From assembly GCA_028571685.1 (NCBI GenBank), contig CM053143.1, forward strand, positions 52,817,208 to 52,881,207: 64,000 bases of DNA. The letters run 5' to 3'. Under the pieces are notes generated by a model. The model was not told the origin of the DNA, searched no databases, and worked only from the letters and a program-made list of their open reading frames with translations. Both the position numbers and the translations under genes were made by a program. Of the stretch, positions 22,640-34,175 are shown one piece after another. Within the stretch, counting starts at the first letter, position 1. Each line of letters starts with the position of its first letter. This DNA comes from Heterohyrax brucei. Its lineage: Eukaryota > Chordata > Mammalia > Hyracoidea > Procaviidae.

Positions 22640-23357
22640 TTTTTCTAATTCAGGGCTTTGAATGTGTCTGCCCACTGTTTTCTAGCTAACATTGTTTCAG
22701 CAGAAAAGTCAGATGAAAGTCTACAGGGTTTCTCTAGGAATGTTAGTTTTGCTTTGAGCCTTCTTGCTTTCTGCTTGTGTTTTAGCTTATTAAGCTTAAT
22801 CATAATACGCCTTGGCATCCTTCTTTTGGGGTCTAACTTTTGTGGTGTTTGATAAACATCTTGGATACCTATGTTCTCTTTGCTCATAATCAGTAAAGTT
22901 TTCTGTCAGCATCTCTACAGCAATATTCTCTATACTGTCATTAATCCTCCCTTGTTCAGGAACTCCAAATAAATGTAAATTATCCCTCTTCATGGAGTCT
23001 CATGTGTTTCTTAGTGCTTCTTCATTTTTCTTATTTCTTTTCTCTGATTTCACCTCATAAACACTGGTGTCAGTTACTTTGTCTTCTAGGTCACTGAGTC
23101 TAACTTCCATCTATTCAATCCTAGTCTTTTGGCTTTTGATAGAATCTTCTAATTATGTAATTTTGTTATTAATCTGATGTATTTCAGATCATTGATGTTA
23201 TAGCATTTCAAATAGCTTACCAAAGCTTTCATTTTGTTCTACTGCATTTTGTTTAATCTCTTCTTCATCTGGGAGATTTTTTGAATCTTTATTTAGGGAA
23301 TTTTCTAAAGCATTTGAAGCCTCCTTCTTTAAATGAATAATTATGATCTGCTGCTTG
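22640..23357 (-). pseudogene. L1 ORF1 pseudogene of L1-B
   Basis: ORF1p is the trimeric RNA-binding chaperone of L1. Minus-strand frames keep the RRM start 'NLHLFGVPEQ' (22796-22993) and the C-terminal domain 'PRRIMIKLNKLKHKQKARRL' through 'DFSAETMLARKQWADTFKAL' (22645-22887). The upstream part reads as a diverged coiled-coil region. The RRM and C-terminal pieces are in different frames and overlap, so at least one frameshift separates them. Confidence 0.85.
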
Positions 23358-24003
23358 TGTGCCATCTAGACATTGTTTGATTTCTCTGGTAATGGATCTA
23401 AGAGAATTGTTGGTCAGCAGCTTACACTAATGCGCTAGTTATTTGCCCTAGGTGGACTCTCAAGGATGGAAGACTCTGCTTACTGAGTAGCCAAGAGGCT
23501 TCTCTGCTTATGGGGAAATTGGGGGTTGTCAGCCAGCCCTACAATGAGAGTGAGAGAAAAGAGGCAGGAAAAGCTGAGGCTTTTCAACAGAGAGAGGTCT
23601 AGGCAGATATACAAGCCTCTCAGCCTTAAAAGTAAACTGCACTTCTATGCAGGGAGCTGTCCAGGTGCTTAACTGGGAGCTGGGAGCTGTCCAACAGGCT
23701 GGTCTGAACAGGCTGTCAGGAACAACAGACTTCACCTGCCATCTTAAAATTAAAGTGTGTTACCGTTACCAGCCGTTTGCGGAAGCTGCAGTTCTCTGAT
23801 ACAATGAAACTACAGAAGCAGAGGTCAGATGGTCACTGGAGCATTTTTGAGAGGAGATTATTAGTCTGATACTGTTGCCTAGTCAAATATGCTAGGTCCT
23901 AAGGCTCCCCAAATTTAATGCTCCATATAAATATCATCCAGGCCTTAGTTATCAGAGGGAAATTAAGGGATGTCTGTTCACTCTGCCATCTTTTAACAGA
24001 ATC
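23358..24003 (-). promoter_or_regulatory. L1-B 5' UTR / internal promoter region
   Basis: This is the non-coding stretch between the ORF1 start and the L1 5' end. The terminal bases on the minus strand give the L1-like 'aagatggcagag' start, which in known L1s lies beside the internal promoter. It faces the 5' UTR of the plus-strand L1 across about 26 bp. Promoter activity is inferred from the family, not seen. Confidence 0.55.
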
Positions 24004-24029
24004 TGGCTTCTAAATCTCTTTAAAAAAAT

Positions 24030-25078
24030 TTCTTGAGATGTGGAGTCAAGATGGCAAACTAAACGCATGTCTCCCTAAATCCTTCTGGAAACGAAGACCT
24101 GAACTGATAATTAAACAGAGACTCCTCAACACCTAGTGAGCCCTAGGACATGGCATAGGGCTGGCAATTCAGACTTCATATCACTGAACACAAAACTTGT
24201 TCTCTTTCATGGGCCCCACTGTCAGTGAGCATGGGCTTGTACGGACCAAAGGCAACTCACCATTTTAGCTATTTTTTCTCTGTCTTAGTGAACAGGCAGA
24301 CCTGGGACTTGACTAGCTGCTAATCTCAGATGCGCTGGTGTTGGGATCGGCGAACGAAATTGCCATATTTGAGAGCCCAGCTTTGGACTCCACATCTCAG
24401 CACATTTGGCAGCTTTTTTTACTGCCTGTGCCGTGTAGTAGCCAGTATGGAGGGCACGGCAAGCTTGTGCAGGAAGCCATCTTGTTTCACTGGGAGGTGG
24501 CACACACGTACAGAGGCCCCAGTTGAACTTACTTCCTAGGCTGAGAGGTAGCTCCTGCCCAGGGGAGAGCACTTTTCCAGCAGTATTTTACAAGGGGTTA
24601 CCTATGGCTGGGGTCTGGCAACAGAGGCTGTGGACTCTGTGCCTCTGAGAACCTTGGCCTCTCTTTCAGTCCCAGCCAGGTGGCTAACTTGTACAGAACA
24701 CCATGTTCTTCCACTGGAATGTGGAGTACCCATACGGTGCCCTCAGCTGGACCTAATTCCTGGGCTGGAAGGCAGCGCCTGCCCAGAAGGCAGTGCTTTT
24801 CTGGCAGAAAAGCAGTGTTCTACGCAGTGTCAGCTACAGCTGGGGCCCAATAGCAGAGGCCAGCAGGGCAATAGCCTTTCTGTATTTTGAGCTAGTTTAT
24901 AACATCTTGGGTTCGATATAGAGGTGCTTATTTTGCCAACTTGAAAGAGGAACCCATACACCTGAAAACCTGACTGACTTTTGAAGTTGTCAGATACTTT
25001 TTCCTCTCATTTTAAGATGGCCTAGAGAAAAAACTGTGGTCTATCTTCACAGTGTCTCTCCCAGCCTCTATTGACTCA
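24030..25078 (+). promoter_or_regulatory. L1-C 5' UTR / internal promoter region
   Basis: GC-richer than the surroundings, with several 'ggctgg', 'cctgcccag' phrases repeated loosely near 24550 and 24780 ('gctcctgcccagggga', 'cgcctgcccagaaggca'). That suggests an internal duplication of roughly 230 bp in the 5' UTR. Short open frames here are non-coding shadows. Promoter function is inferred by analogy with L1. Confidence 0.55.
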
Positions 25079-26033
25079 CATGATGCCCCCAAAGCAACAG
25101 ATCCTGGAGCAAAATGTAACCAAGAAATCACCTATGGCTTCAGAAGGTCTGCAGAAGAAAGACCTCACAACTTCCTAGACAAAGAAGCTTTTCTGAAACC
25201 ATTGGAGGGTGAATACAAAAGGGTTATATAGAGAGTCCTACTAGACCTTACACAAAACACAGCAGAGCAAAATGAAAACTCAAGCAAGCTGTTCGATCTG
25301 ATGAAACACTAGTACTCTGAAATCAGACAGATCAAGAACAAAATCAAAGACATAGAAACTTCAATTCAAAGCCAAGAAAACAGAATGGAAGGAGTGGAAA
25401 AGAGATTTTCTGATTTGGAAGAAAGAGCTACTGATTCCAGCATCTATGAGGAAAAATCAGAAAAAGGAAACAAGAAAATGAAGACGCATTAAGAAACATG
25501 TGGGACTCTGTTAAGAGCAACAACCTACAATTAATCAGAGTTCCTGGACAGGATGAGACAACTAAGAACGCAGAGAGTATTGTTACTGAGCTACTGAAAG
25601 AAAAGTTCCTAGAAATTATGAAAGAAGAGAATATAGATATCTAAGATGCTTATTGAATGCCACTCTATATAGATCACAAAATAAAGACTCCAAGACATAT
25701 TCTAATCAAGCTTAACAAAATGAAACATAAGCAGAAACTTTTAAAGGCAGCAAGACTCAAAACAAAGCTAAAATTCAGAGGGAAACCCTGCAGGCTTTTG
25801 TTGGATGTCTCAACAGAAACAATGCTGGCACAGAGACAGTGGCATGACACATTCAAAGCCTTGCAGGAGGAGAACTTCCAACCAAGGACATATATCCAGC
25901 AAAACTATCTTTCAAACATGAAAATGAAATTAAGACTTTCACAGATAAACAGAGACTCAGAGACTTTGTAAAAATCAAACCAAAGCTACAAGAAATACCT
26001 GAAGAATCTCTTGGCTTAGAAGAACAAAACTAC
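25079..26033 (+). pseudogene. L1 ORF1 pseudogene of L1-C
   Basis: From about 25079 the sequence encodes a polar, coiled-coil-like region rich in K, E and Q, broken by stops near 25230 and 25310. The RRM and C-terminal domain follow. The C-terminal frame 25657-25971 holds 'PRHILIKLNKMKHKQKLLKA' and 'TETMLAQRQWHDTFKALQEE'. After about 25885 the conserved end ('YPAKLSFKHENEIKTF') is in another frame, so a frameshift lies there, and the natural end is near 26033 ('LGLEEQNY' then stop). Confidence 0.85.
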
Positions 26034-26461
26034 TAACTTTATATTTTAGAAGAAAATACAGGACACATCTCCCAGAATCCTACTCAGTTAGGATTCTCAA
26101 AGCTGTACACAGTTAAAGCAATAACCCAGTGATAATATCATAAACATTATGATGTGATAATATTAAATAAAGTGATGTATTACAGTCATTATAGTCCTTC
26201 CAGATGTTGGGAAGTTGACAAGAGTGGTAGTAATTGAAATTGGGTTTATATACAATTTATTAAGAGGGATCATAGGGGCAGCTTTAAAGCACAATAAAGA
26301 TGCAACATATCAAATCAAGAAACATAATACAGGAGTCTCAACAACCAGAAAACCAACCATGAAAAAGGTGAAAAAATCAACTCACAAAGAAGAGTGTCCC
26401 AGAACAGTTTAATAAGAATAATAGAGAAAGAAAATATCAAAACAAAAATAAAGATACCACA

Positions 26462-29400
26462 ATGGCAGCACTGAACACATACCTTTCAATAACCACATTG
26501 AATGTGAATGGACTGAACACTCCAATGAAGAGGCATTCAATGACATATTGCCTAAAAAAAACTCACTTTAGACTTAAAAATATAAACAAATTGAAAATTA
26601 AATGATGGAAAAATATATATCAAGCTAACAATGAACAAAGAAGCACAGTTGTGGCAATTTTAATCTCAGATACAATAGATTTTAATGTAAAATCCACCAT
26701 AGTGGACAAGGATGGACATTATTTATTGGTGAAAGTTTCAATACATGGGCAGGACTTAACAATATTTAATATTTATGCACCTAATATTAGAGCACCTAAA
26801 TACACCAAAGAAACACTGACAGAGTGAGTGAGAGACAGATCACTCCAGAATAATAGTGGGAGACTTCAACACTCCACTCTCAATTTGGTACAGATAATTT
26901 AGAAAAAAGCTCAATAAAGACACAGAAGACCTTATTGCCACAATTAACCAACTAAACCTCATCGACATATACAGAACTTTCTATCCATCAGTGGACAACT
27001 ACACCTTCTTCTCCAGTGCGCATGGAACATTGTCCAGCATATACCATGTGTTAGGACATAAAGCAGTTCTCAACAAAATGCATATCATTGAATTAATGCA
27101 AAGCATCTTCTCAAAACATAAAGCAATAAAATTCAAAATCAATAGCGGACAAAACATAGATAAAATGTGGAGCTCATGGAAACTGAACAATATCTTGCTC
27201 AAAAAGCCATGGGTTATAGAAGAAATCAAGAACAAAGTAAAGAAATGCATGGATTCCAATGAGAATGAAAACACTTCCTACCATAACCTACAGGATACAG
27301 CCAAAGCAGTGCTCAGGGTCAGTTTATTTCCATAAATGTACACATCTGGAAAGAAGAAAGAAACCAAACCCAAGAACTAACCCTGCAGCATGAACAAGTA
27401 GAGAGAGAACAACAGAGGAACCCCTCATGTAGCAGAAGAAAAGAGAGCATAAAGATGAGAGCAGAACTAAATGAGTCAGAGAATAGAAGAACAATTAAAA
27501 AAAATTGAAAAGACCAAAAGCTGGTTTTTGGAAAAGATTGACAAAATTGACAAATCATTGGCTAAACTTACTAAAGAAAAACAGGAAAGGAAACAAATAA
27601 CCCAAATAAGACATGAGAGGGGATGTGTCATAACAGATCCAGCAGAAATAAAAAATGTAGCAGAATATTAAGAAAGGCTTTACTCTAACAAGTTTGAAAA
27701 CCTAGAGCAAATGGACAAATTCCTTGATTTGTATCACCTACCAAAATTATCACAAGGTGAAGCAGAACAACTTAATAAACCCATCATAAAGGAAGACATT
27801 GAAAAAGTCATCTCAACCTACCAATCAAAAAAGTCCAGGCCCAGATGGATTCCCCACAGAATTCTAAGTTTTTAGAGAAGAGTTATCTCCAGCAGTACTG
27901 AGACTATTTCACAGCATAGAAAGGAATGGAATACTTCTAAATTTGTTCTATGAAGCCAGCATAAACCTGGTGTCAAAGCCAGTGAAAGATCCAAAAAAAT
28001 AAAAGAAGTACAGACCAATATCACTCATGAATCTAGATGCAAAAATCTTCAACAAAATTCTTGCCAATAGAAAACAATGACATATCAAAAAATAATCAAT
28101 CATGACCAACTGGGGTTCATACCAAGGATGCAAGGCTGGTTCAACATTTGAAAAACAATTAATGTGATCAACCACATAAATATCACAAAGGACAAGGATC
28201 ACCTGATCTTGTCTGTTGATGCAGAAAAGGGATTTGATAAAGTCCAACACCATTCATGCTAAAAACTCTCAGCAAAATAGCAGTAGATGGCAAATTCCTC
28301 AATGCAATAAAGGCCATATATACAATGTCACTGCCTATGTCATTCTGAATGGAGAGAGACTGAAACAATTTCCCTTGAGAATGGGAACTAGATAAGGATG
28401 GTCACTCTCACCTCTCTATTCAGCATTGTACTAGAAGTTCTAGCTGCAGCAATTAGTCAAGACCAAGAAATAAAGGGCATCCACATCAGGAAAGAAGAGA
28501 ATATCCCCCTATTTGCAGATGATATAATTGTATATGTAGAAAATCCTAAAGAATCCATAAGGAAACTACTCAAACTGATAGAAGAGTTCAGCAAAGTCTC
28601 AGGAAACAAGATAAACATAAATAAATCAGAAGGATTCTTTTATATCAACAACAAGATTATTAATGACAAAATTTCCAAATCAATACCATTTACTGTAGCC
28701 CCTAAGAAGGTAAAGTGCCTAGGAGTAAATCTAACCAGAGAAATAACAGACCTTTACAAAGAGAACTACCAGTACTTACTACAAGAAATTAATGGAGAAA
28801 CCTACCCTGCTCATGGGTAGGAAGACTTAGCATTTTGAAAACGTCTATTTTGCCCCCCAAAATCTACTTATATAATGCAATCCCAATACAAATTCCAGTG
28901 ACATTTTTTAATGAGATGGAGAAACAAATTACCAATTTTATTTGAAAAGGGAAAAAGCCCCAGATAAATAAAGCACTACTGAAGAAGAACATACCGCGAG
29001 ACCTCTCAGTACCCAACTTTAGAACCTGTTACACCTCCACAGTAGTCAAAACAGCCTGGTACTGGTAAAAAAGAAACAGAGATCAACAGAACAGAGCTGA
29101 GACCCCAGAGATGACACCATCTTCTTATGAACAGCTGATATTAGACAAACGCCCTAAGACTTTAAACTGGGATAAAAACAATCTCTTTAACAAGAAATGC
29201 TGGCAAAATTGGATATCCATCTGCAATAAGTCGAAATAAGACCCACATCTTATACCTTATAGAAAAACCAACTCAAACTGGATAAAAGACCTAAATGTCA
29301 ATTCTAAATCAATAAAGCTCATCCAAGAAAAAGTAGGATGAACAATGGAAGTTTTAATACACAATTTAGAGAGACTTCAAAATCTGTCACACAAACCACA

Positions 29401-30190
29401 AACAAGAGAGAATAGATAAATGGGGACTATTAAGATCAAACACTTTTGCTCATCCAAAGACTTTATTAATAGAATTAAAAGGCTACCTACAGAATAGGAA
29501 AAAATATTTGGCAACTGCATTTCAGACTGATGCCTGATCTCCATAATCTGTATGGTACTACAAAGTATCAATAAGAAAAAGATAAATAATTCAATTAAGT
29601 GCTGGGCAAAGAAGATGGACAGACACTTCTCTAAAGAGGAGATCAAGGCGGCTAAAAAACACATGCGGACATGCTCATGACCATTAGCTATTAAAGACAT
29701 TCAAATGAAAATTACCATGAGATACCATCTCACCCCAACAAGGTTGGCCATGATCCAAAACCCCAAAACGGCAAGCACTGGAGAGGCTGTGGAGAAACTG
29801 GAACACTCCTACACTACTGGTGGGGTTGCAAAATGGTGCAACTTCATTGAAAAGCAATCTGGTGCTTCCTTAAAAATCTTGATCTAGATATACCATTTGA
29901 CCCAGTAATTCCATTGCTCATAATGCATCCTAAAGAATCCAGGCCATTCGCACCAACTGATACACACACAAGAATGTTTATTGCAGCACGGTCCACAACA
30001 GCAAAAAGATGGAATCAACCCAGATGTCCAACAACAGAGAAATGGATAAGACAACTATGGTGCATATATTCAATGGAACACTATGCAGTGATAAAGAACA
30101 AGATGATTTTAGAAAACATCTCATAATCTGGTTTCAATTGGAGGACATTATGCTGAGTGAAAGTAGTCAGTGATAAAAGGACAAATATTG
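26462..30190 (+). pseudogene. L1 ORF2 pseudogene of L1-C
   Basis: The start reads 'MAALNTYLSITTLNVNGLNT'. Endonuclease segment (26991-27335): 'HGTLSSIYHVLGHK' has Tyr where the family has Asp, and 'IFSKHKA' has Lys where the catalytic SDH has Asp, so the nuclease would be dead. RT segment (28398-28820): FADD is intact at 28512-28523, followed by 'IIVYVENPKES' and 'NININKSEGF'-like sequence. The C-terminal segment includes 'MRYHLTPTRLAMIQNPKTAS' (29705-29887) and ends near 30126. Many stops and frameshifts. Confidence 0.88.
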
Positions 30191-30195
30191 TATGT

Positions 30196-30534
30196 AACCT
30201 AGGTTGGGGACCACATGAGGTAAGTTTAATTTATAAAATTTCCATTACTGATATATATTCTAGTAAGTGAATTTCTTTGCTTCCTACTTCAGATATTTAG
30301 GCCTTTGACCCTGCCTTCTGTGAAGGATAGTTTATAGAAATCACAAACAAATTAATCTAAAAGTTTTGTAGTAATAAAAAGTTCCATTTATTTGTCCTTT
30401 TTTCCTGAAATTTTCAGTTAATTTCTATAAGTACCTGACTTGCTTTGATATTTTTGTAGTTATAAGAGGAAAATCCCATTTAAATAATAATGACAGTTGT
30501 TGGCAGTAGCCATAACAGTAGTAATAATAAATAA
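30196..30534. other. Unique DNA after the L1-C breakpoint
   Basis: No repeat or gene recognised. The junction with L1-C is near 'ttgtatg|taacctagg'. Confidence 0.45.
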
Positions 30535-30700
30535 AAGTAAGAGCTAACATTTATTAAACATTGATCATGCCTGGGTTACTATTATACTGGGAAATTGAAG
30601 TGGGTGAGTTATATTTTTTCCATCAATTTAAAACAGACCAGCTGAAGCTTAGCATGATTAAATAAAGTTACACATCAGCTAAATTCCTGCCAATTCCATG
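30535..30700 (+). mobile_element. MIR SINE, decayed
   Basis: 'agctaacatttattaaacat' matches the MIR start, 'gcctgggttactattatac' is a decayed central part, and 'gcatgattaaataaagttac' with 'acatcagct' fits the MIR core 'gaggttaagtaacttgcccaaggtcacacagct'. An ancient mammal-wide tRNA-derived SINE. Assignment is by eye on short phrases. Confidence 0.6.
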
Positions 30701-31027
30701 ATCAATTTCCATAATTCTGTAATTGAAACTACCATATGAAGCAGAAAATAATTCAAGAAAACCTGTGAAATCCAGGACCTGTGTAAGGTGGAGACCTGTC
30801 AGAAAAAGGAAATCTCAACTATTTTCCAGTGAAGGAACAATAGAAGATTGATAAGACTATAACCATGACAAAGACAGAAACTGGAAAAATAAGGGCTCTG
30901 GCTCTCACATCTTTCACGGTGTCTACTTTACTAGCAACCAGAGGGAATCACTGATAACATGTCCAGAACAAGCCTCAGTACTGAGGGCTCTTGGTCATCT
31001 GCCAATAAAAGCCATTCTGATGATACC
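30701..31027. other. Unique DNA, no gene seen
   Basis: No recognised feature. It leads into a headless AfroSINE. Confidence 0.4.
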
Positions 31028-31162
31028 CAAGAGAAAGATGTGGCAGTCTGCTTTCATAAAGACTTACAAGCTTGAAAACTCTGTCAGGGCAGTTCTACAC
31101 TATCGTATATGGTCACTATGAATTGGAATTGAATCAACAGCAATGTGTTTGATTTTTTGAGT
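31028..31162 (+). mobile_element. AfroSINE long form, head missing
   Basis: It starts at 'gagaaagatgtggcagtctg' and continues 'ctttcataaagacttacaag', 'agggcagttctacactatcg', 'tcactatgaattggaattga' and a 'tgtttgatttttt' end. The tRNA-like head is not present upstream, so the copy is 5'-truncated. Confidence 0.85.
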
Positions 31163-31483
31163 TGTGGTATATTTAGTGACCTCTGTTGAGGAAAGAATCT
31201 CCATTTCAAAGAGCTAGGTACTCAATAGCCAAATGGCCAGAAATATCATTATTAAAGTGTTATTATTTGGGGTAAATAATGCTCTTTTTAGGTCACTCTG
31301 TTTCCAAAAAGTTCAGATAACTATTAGAATGGACAAGTAAAAGCTGTTAATAGCTTTTACAAATGCTACAAAATTGAAATTAACTACCACATATTGATCA
31401 CTTTTCATGAATAATACTTTGCTAAGCAATGTCAGTGCAGGTATATGAACCCACATGCATTTTGGGGTGCACATGCATGAGCC

Positions 31484-31648
31484 AGACTTCTGGTTGTACT
31501 GTGGTTAAGACCTTGGCTTTTAATCAAAATATTGGCAGTTGCGATCCACCAGAAGCTCCTTGGAAACACCACAGGGCACTTCTATTCAGTTCTGTAAGGT
31601 TGCTACAAATACAAACTGACTTGACGGCAATGGTTTGTTTTTGTGTCT
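31484..31648 (+). mobile_element. AfroSINE, short form
   Basis: 'ggttgtactgtggttaagac', 'attggcagttgcgatccacc', 'ctccttggaaacaccacagg', 'aactgacttgacggcaatgg' and 'tttgtttttg' in order. Diverged but complete. Confidence 0.85.
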
Positions 31649-31828
31649 TGTGTGTGTTTTCATTCCATCTATAAAATGATATCATTTTGTGGAGGAAAAA
31701 AGTGAAACTCATAGACTATAAATAATATGCCAAAAATTATTTACTGGGTTGGTGGTATAGTAGGAAAAAACATAATTTAAGAGTTAGAATTTTACTTAAA
31801 CCTTTGTTTAAAACTTCTATTCAACATT

Positions 31829-33610
31829 GTGCTAGAAGTTCTAGCCAGAGCAATTAGACAAGGAAAAGAAATAAAGGGCATCCATATTGGCAATCAAGAA
31901 GTACAAACATCTCTATTTGCAGATGATATGATTGTTTATACAGAGAATCCAAAAGAATCCATAAGTAAACTAATGGAACTAATAGAGGAGTGTAGCAAAG
32001 TAGTGGGATACAAGACAAACATAAGTAAATCAGTAGGATTCCTTTATACCAGCAACTAGATTACTGAAGAAGAAATTACCAAATCAATTCCATTTACTAT
32101 AGTCCCCAAGAAGATAAAATACCTGGGAATAAATCTAGCTGGAGAAATAAAAAATCTTTACAAAGAGAACTACAGGTCCTTACTACAAGAAACTAAGTCT
32201 TATATAAATGGAATAATCGACTCTGCTCATGGATGGGAAGACTCAGCATTGTGAAAATGTCTATTGCACCCAAAGCAATCTACTTGTGTAATGCAGTCCC
32301 AATACAAATTCCAGTGACATTTTTTAATGAGATGGAGAAACAAATTACCAACTTTGTAAAGGGAAGAAACCTCAGATAATAAAGCACTACTGAAGGAGAA
32401 GAACATACTGGAAGGCCTCTCACTACCTGACTTTAGAACCTATTACACTGCCACAGTAGTCAAAACAGTCTGGTACTGTTAACAAAAAGAGACAGACAGA
32501 TCAACAGAACAGAACTGAGACCCCAGAGGTAACACCATTTTCCTATGAACTGTTAATATTCGACAAAGGCCCTAAGACGTTAAACTGGGGAAAAGATAAT
32601 ATCTTCAACAAATGGTGCTGGCATAATTGGATATCCATCTGCAATAAATTGAAACAAGACCCATATCTCACACCTTATACAAAAACTAACTCAAATTGGA
32701 TAAAAGACCTAAATATAAAATCTAAAATGATAAAGCTCATCCAAGATAAAATAAGATCAACAATGGAAGACTTAATACACAACATAAACTAATTTCCAAA
32801 TCTGACAAACAAAACACAATCAACAGAAGAGAAAATAGATAAATGGGAACTACTAAGAATTAAACATTTTGGCTCATTCAAAGACTTCAACAACAGAATT
32901 AAAAGACTACCTACAAAAGGGAAAAAACATTTGGCAACTATATGCCAGACCAATGTCTGATCTCTGTAATCTGAAAGATATTACAAAATATCAACAAAAA
33001 AAGAATAAATAATCCAATTAAGCAATGGCAAAGGAGATAGACAGACATTTCTCTAAAGAGGAGATCTAGGCAGCCGAAAGACACATGCAGAATTGCTCAC
33101 GATCATTAGCTATTAAACAAATTCCAATTGGAACTGCAATGAGATACCATCTCATCCCAACAAGGTTGTCTATAATTCAAGAAACCAAAAAATAAGAGAT
33201 GCTGGAGAGGCTGTGGAGAAATTGGGACTCTCCTACACTCCTGGTGGGATTGCAAAATGGTGCAACCTCTTTGGAAAGCAATCTGGCACTTCCTTAAAAA
33301 GCTGGAAGTAGATATACTATTTGATCCTGTAATTCCACTGCTTAGAATTTATCCTTCAGAAACAAAGGTTGTCACAAGAACAGACACATGTAGACGAATG
33401 TTTGTTGCAGCACAGTCCACAATAGCAAAAAGTCAGAATCAACCCTGATGCCCATCAACAGATGAATGGATAAGCAAACTATGGTACATATACTCAATGG
33501 AACACTATGCTATGATTAAAAAACAGTTACAATTTTAGAAAACATCTCATAACATGGTCTCATTTGGAAGAGATTGTGCTGAGTGAAATCAATCAGTGTC
33601 AAAAGGACAA
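31829..33610 (+). pseudogene. L1 ORF2 C-terminal two-thirds of L1-D
   Basis: The first frame (31829-32059) keeps '[16 protein letters not shown]' with the RT motif FADD intact at 31916-31927, and then hits a stop. Later frames preserve the thumb/connection region and 'MVQPLWKAIWHFLKKLEVDI' (33257-33448). The equivalent of the CCHC-type knuckle just upstream is out of frame. No endonuclease domain is present because of the 5' truncation. Confidence 0.85.
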
Positions 33611-33738
33611 ATTTTATATGAGACCCCTGTTATAAGGACTTAACAAGAGAATTACCATAGAAGAAACTGACTGTCCTGGCTACATGGAGGGGAGGGGCTA
33701 AGTGTTTATCATCGATGAGATAATGTTAGAAATGGTTG

Positions 33739-33800
33739 TTAGAAATGGTATTCTTAGATTTTAGAAATGGTATTCTTAGATTTTAGAAATGGTATTCTTT
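33739..33800 (+). repeat. 22-bp tandem repeat, about 2.8 copies
   Basis: Units beginning 'ttagaaatggtattctt' start at 33739, 33761 and 33783. The first two are identical over 22 bp, the third is partial. A shorter related unit precedes them at about 33726. It lies in the L1-D 3' UTR. Confidence 0.9.
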
Positions 33801-33844
33801 TACTGTAATTAATAATAAATAAAATTAAAGAGTTAGATATATCT

Positions 33845-34175
33845 GAATTTGAAATTTTCTCATTCATTCTTTGTATGTGAAGTGCAAAAAGACACATAAC
33901 ACCTGTAAATGTCAATGTATATATGAAGAAAATTAAGATAGTAAAATCTGATTTGTGTTTAATGCTGTATGAAATTTGAAGGAAGTAATCTATCTAAAAG
34001 TACTTGGTGCATTACCTACAGAGATTAGACCTTTTTATAACATGTTTCGAGTTCAGCTAATCTGCCTCTAAAAGCTTGAGAAAGTACATGTGTTGGTTTG
34101 CTGAACAAGTAATATATCGAAGAGCTTTGTGGGAAAGTCTTTAAATCAGATAAGATGTCCACAGTAAAACAAGGA
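33845..34175. other. Unique DNA, no gene seen
   Basis: No recognised feature. Confidence 0.4.

Larger units (their letters stand above)
17846..24003 (-). mobile_element. Near-full-length L1, minus strand (L1-B)
   Basis: Reading from 24003 downward: a 5' UTR starting with the reverse complement of 'ctctgccatcttttaacaga' (an L1-like 'aagatggcagag' start), ORF1, an inter-ORF spacer, ORF2 and a short 3' UTR ending in an A-rich tail at 17846-17856. The element is flanked by 'tggcttttaaatttc' (17831-17845) and 'tggcttctaaatctc' (24004-24018), a 15-bp duplication with two differences. Minus a 201-bp nested insertion, the copy is about 5.95 kb. Its 3' UTR is about 300 bp and lacks the roughly 750-bp segment present in the copy ending at 39478. 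Confidence 0.92.
24030..30195 (+). mobile_element. L1 with complete 5' part but no 3' UTR (L1-C)
   Basis: The element begins near 'gagatgtggagtcaagatgg' (24033-24052), runs through a 1-kb 5' UTR, ORF1 (about 25079-26033), a 430-bp spacer and ORF2 (26462 to about 30190). Similarity to other L1 copies stops at 'aggacaaatattgtatg', just where the 3' UTR should start; neither a 3' UTR nor a poly-A tail follows. Since L1 insertion starts from the 3' end, the missing end points to later deletion or rearrangement. Confidence 0.88.
31807..33833 (+). mobile_element. L1 LINE, 5'-truncated in RT (L1-D)
   Basis: L1 similarity begins abruptly at 'cttctattcaacattgtgct', inside the ORF2 RT, and runs through the rest of ORF2 to a short 3' UTR ending 'aataataaataaaattaaag'. 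'aagagttaga' occurs both at 31779-31788 and just after the tail (about 33823-33835), a possible target duplication. However, about 25 unexplained bases lie between the left copy and the L1 start. The 3' UTR differs from the other copies and holds a 22-bp tandem repeat. Confidence 0.88.

Noticed and set aside
26128-26165. Small hairpin 'atcataa' / 'ttatgat' with repeated 'gtgataatat' in the L1-C inter-ORF region
   Set aside because: Short arms in AT-rich sequence; expected by chance.
28398-28820. 140-codon frame with intact FADD
   Set aside because: It is a surviving piece of L1 ORF2, not a host gene; listed under the L1-C ORF2 pseudogene.
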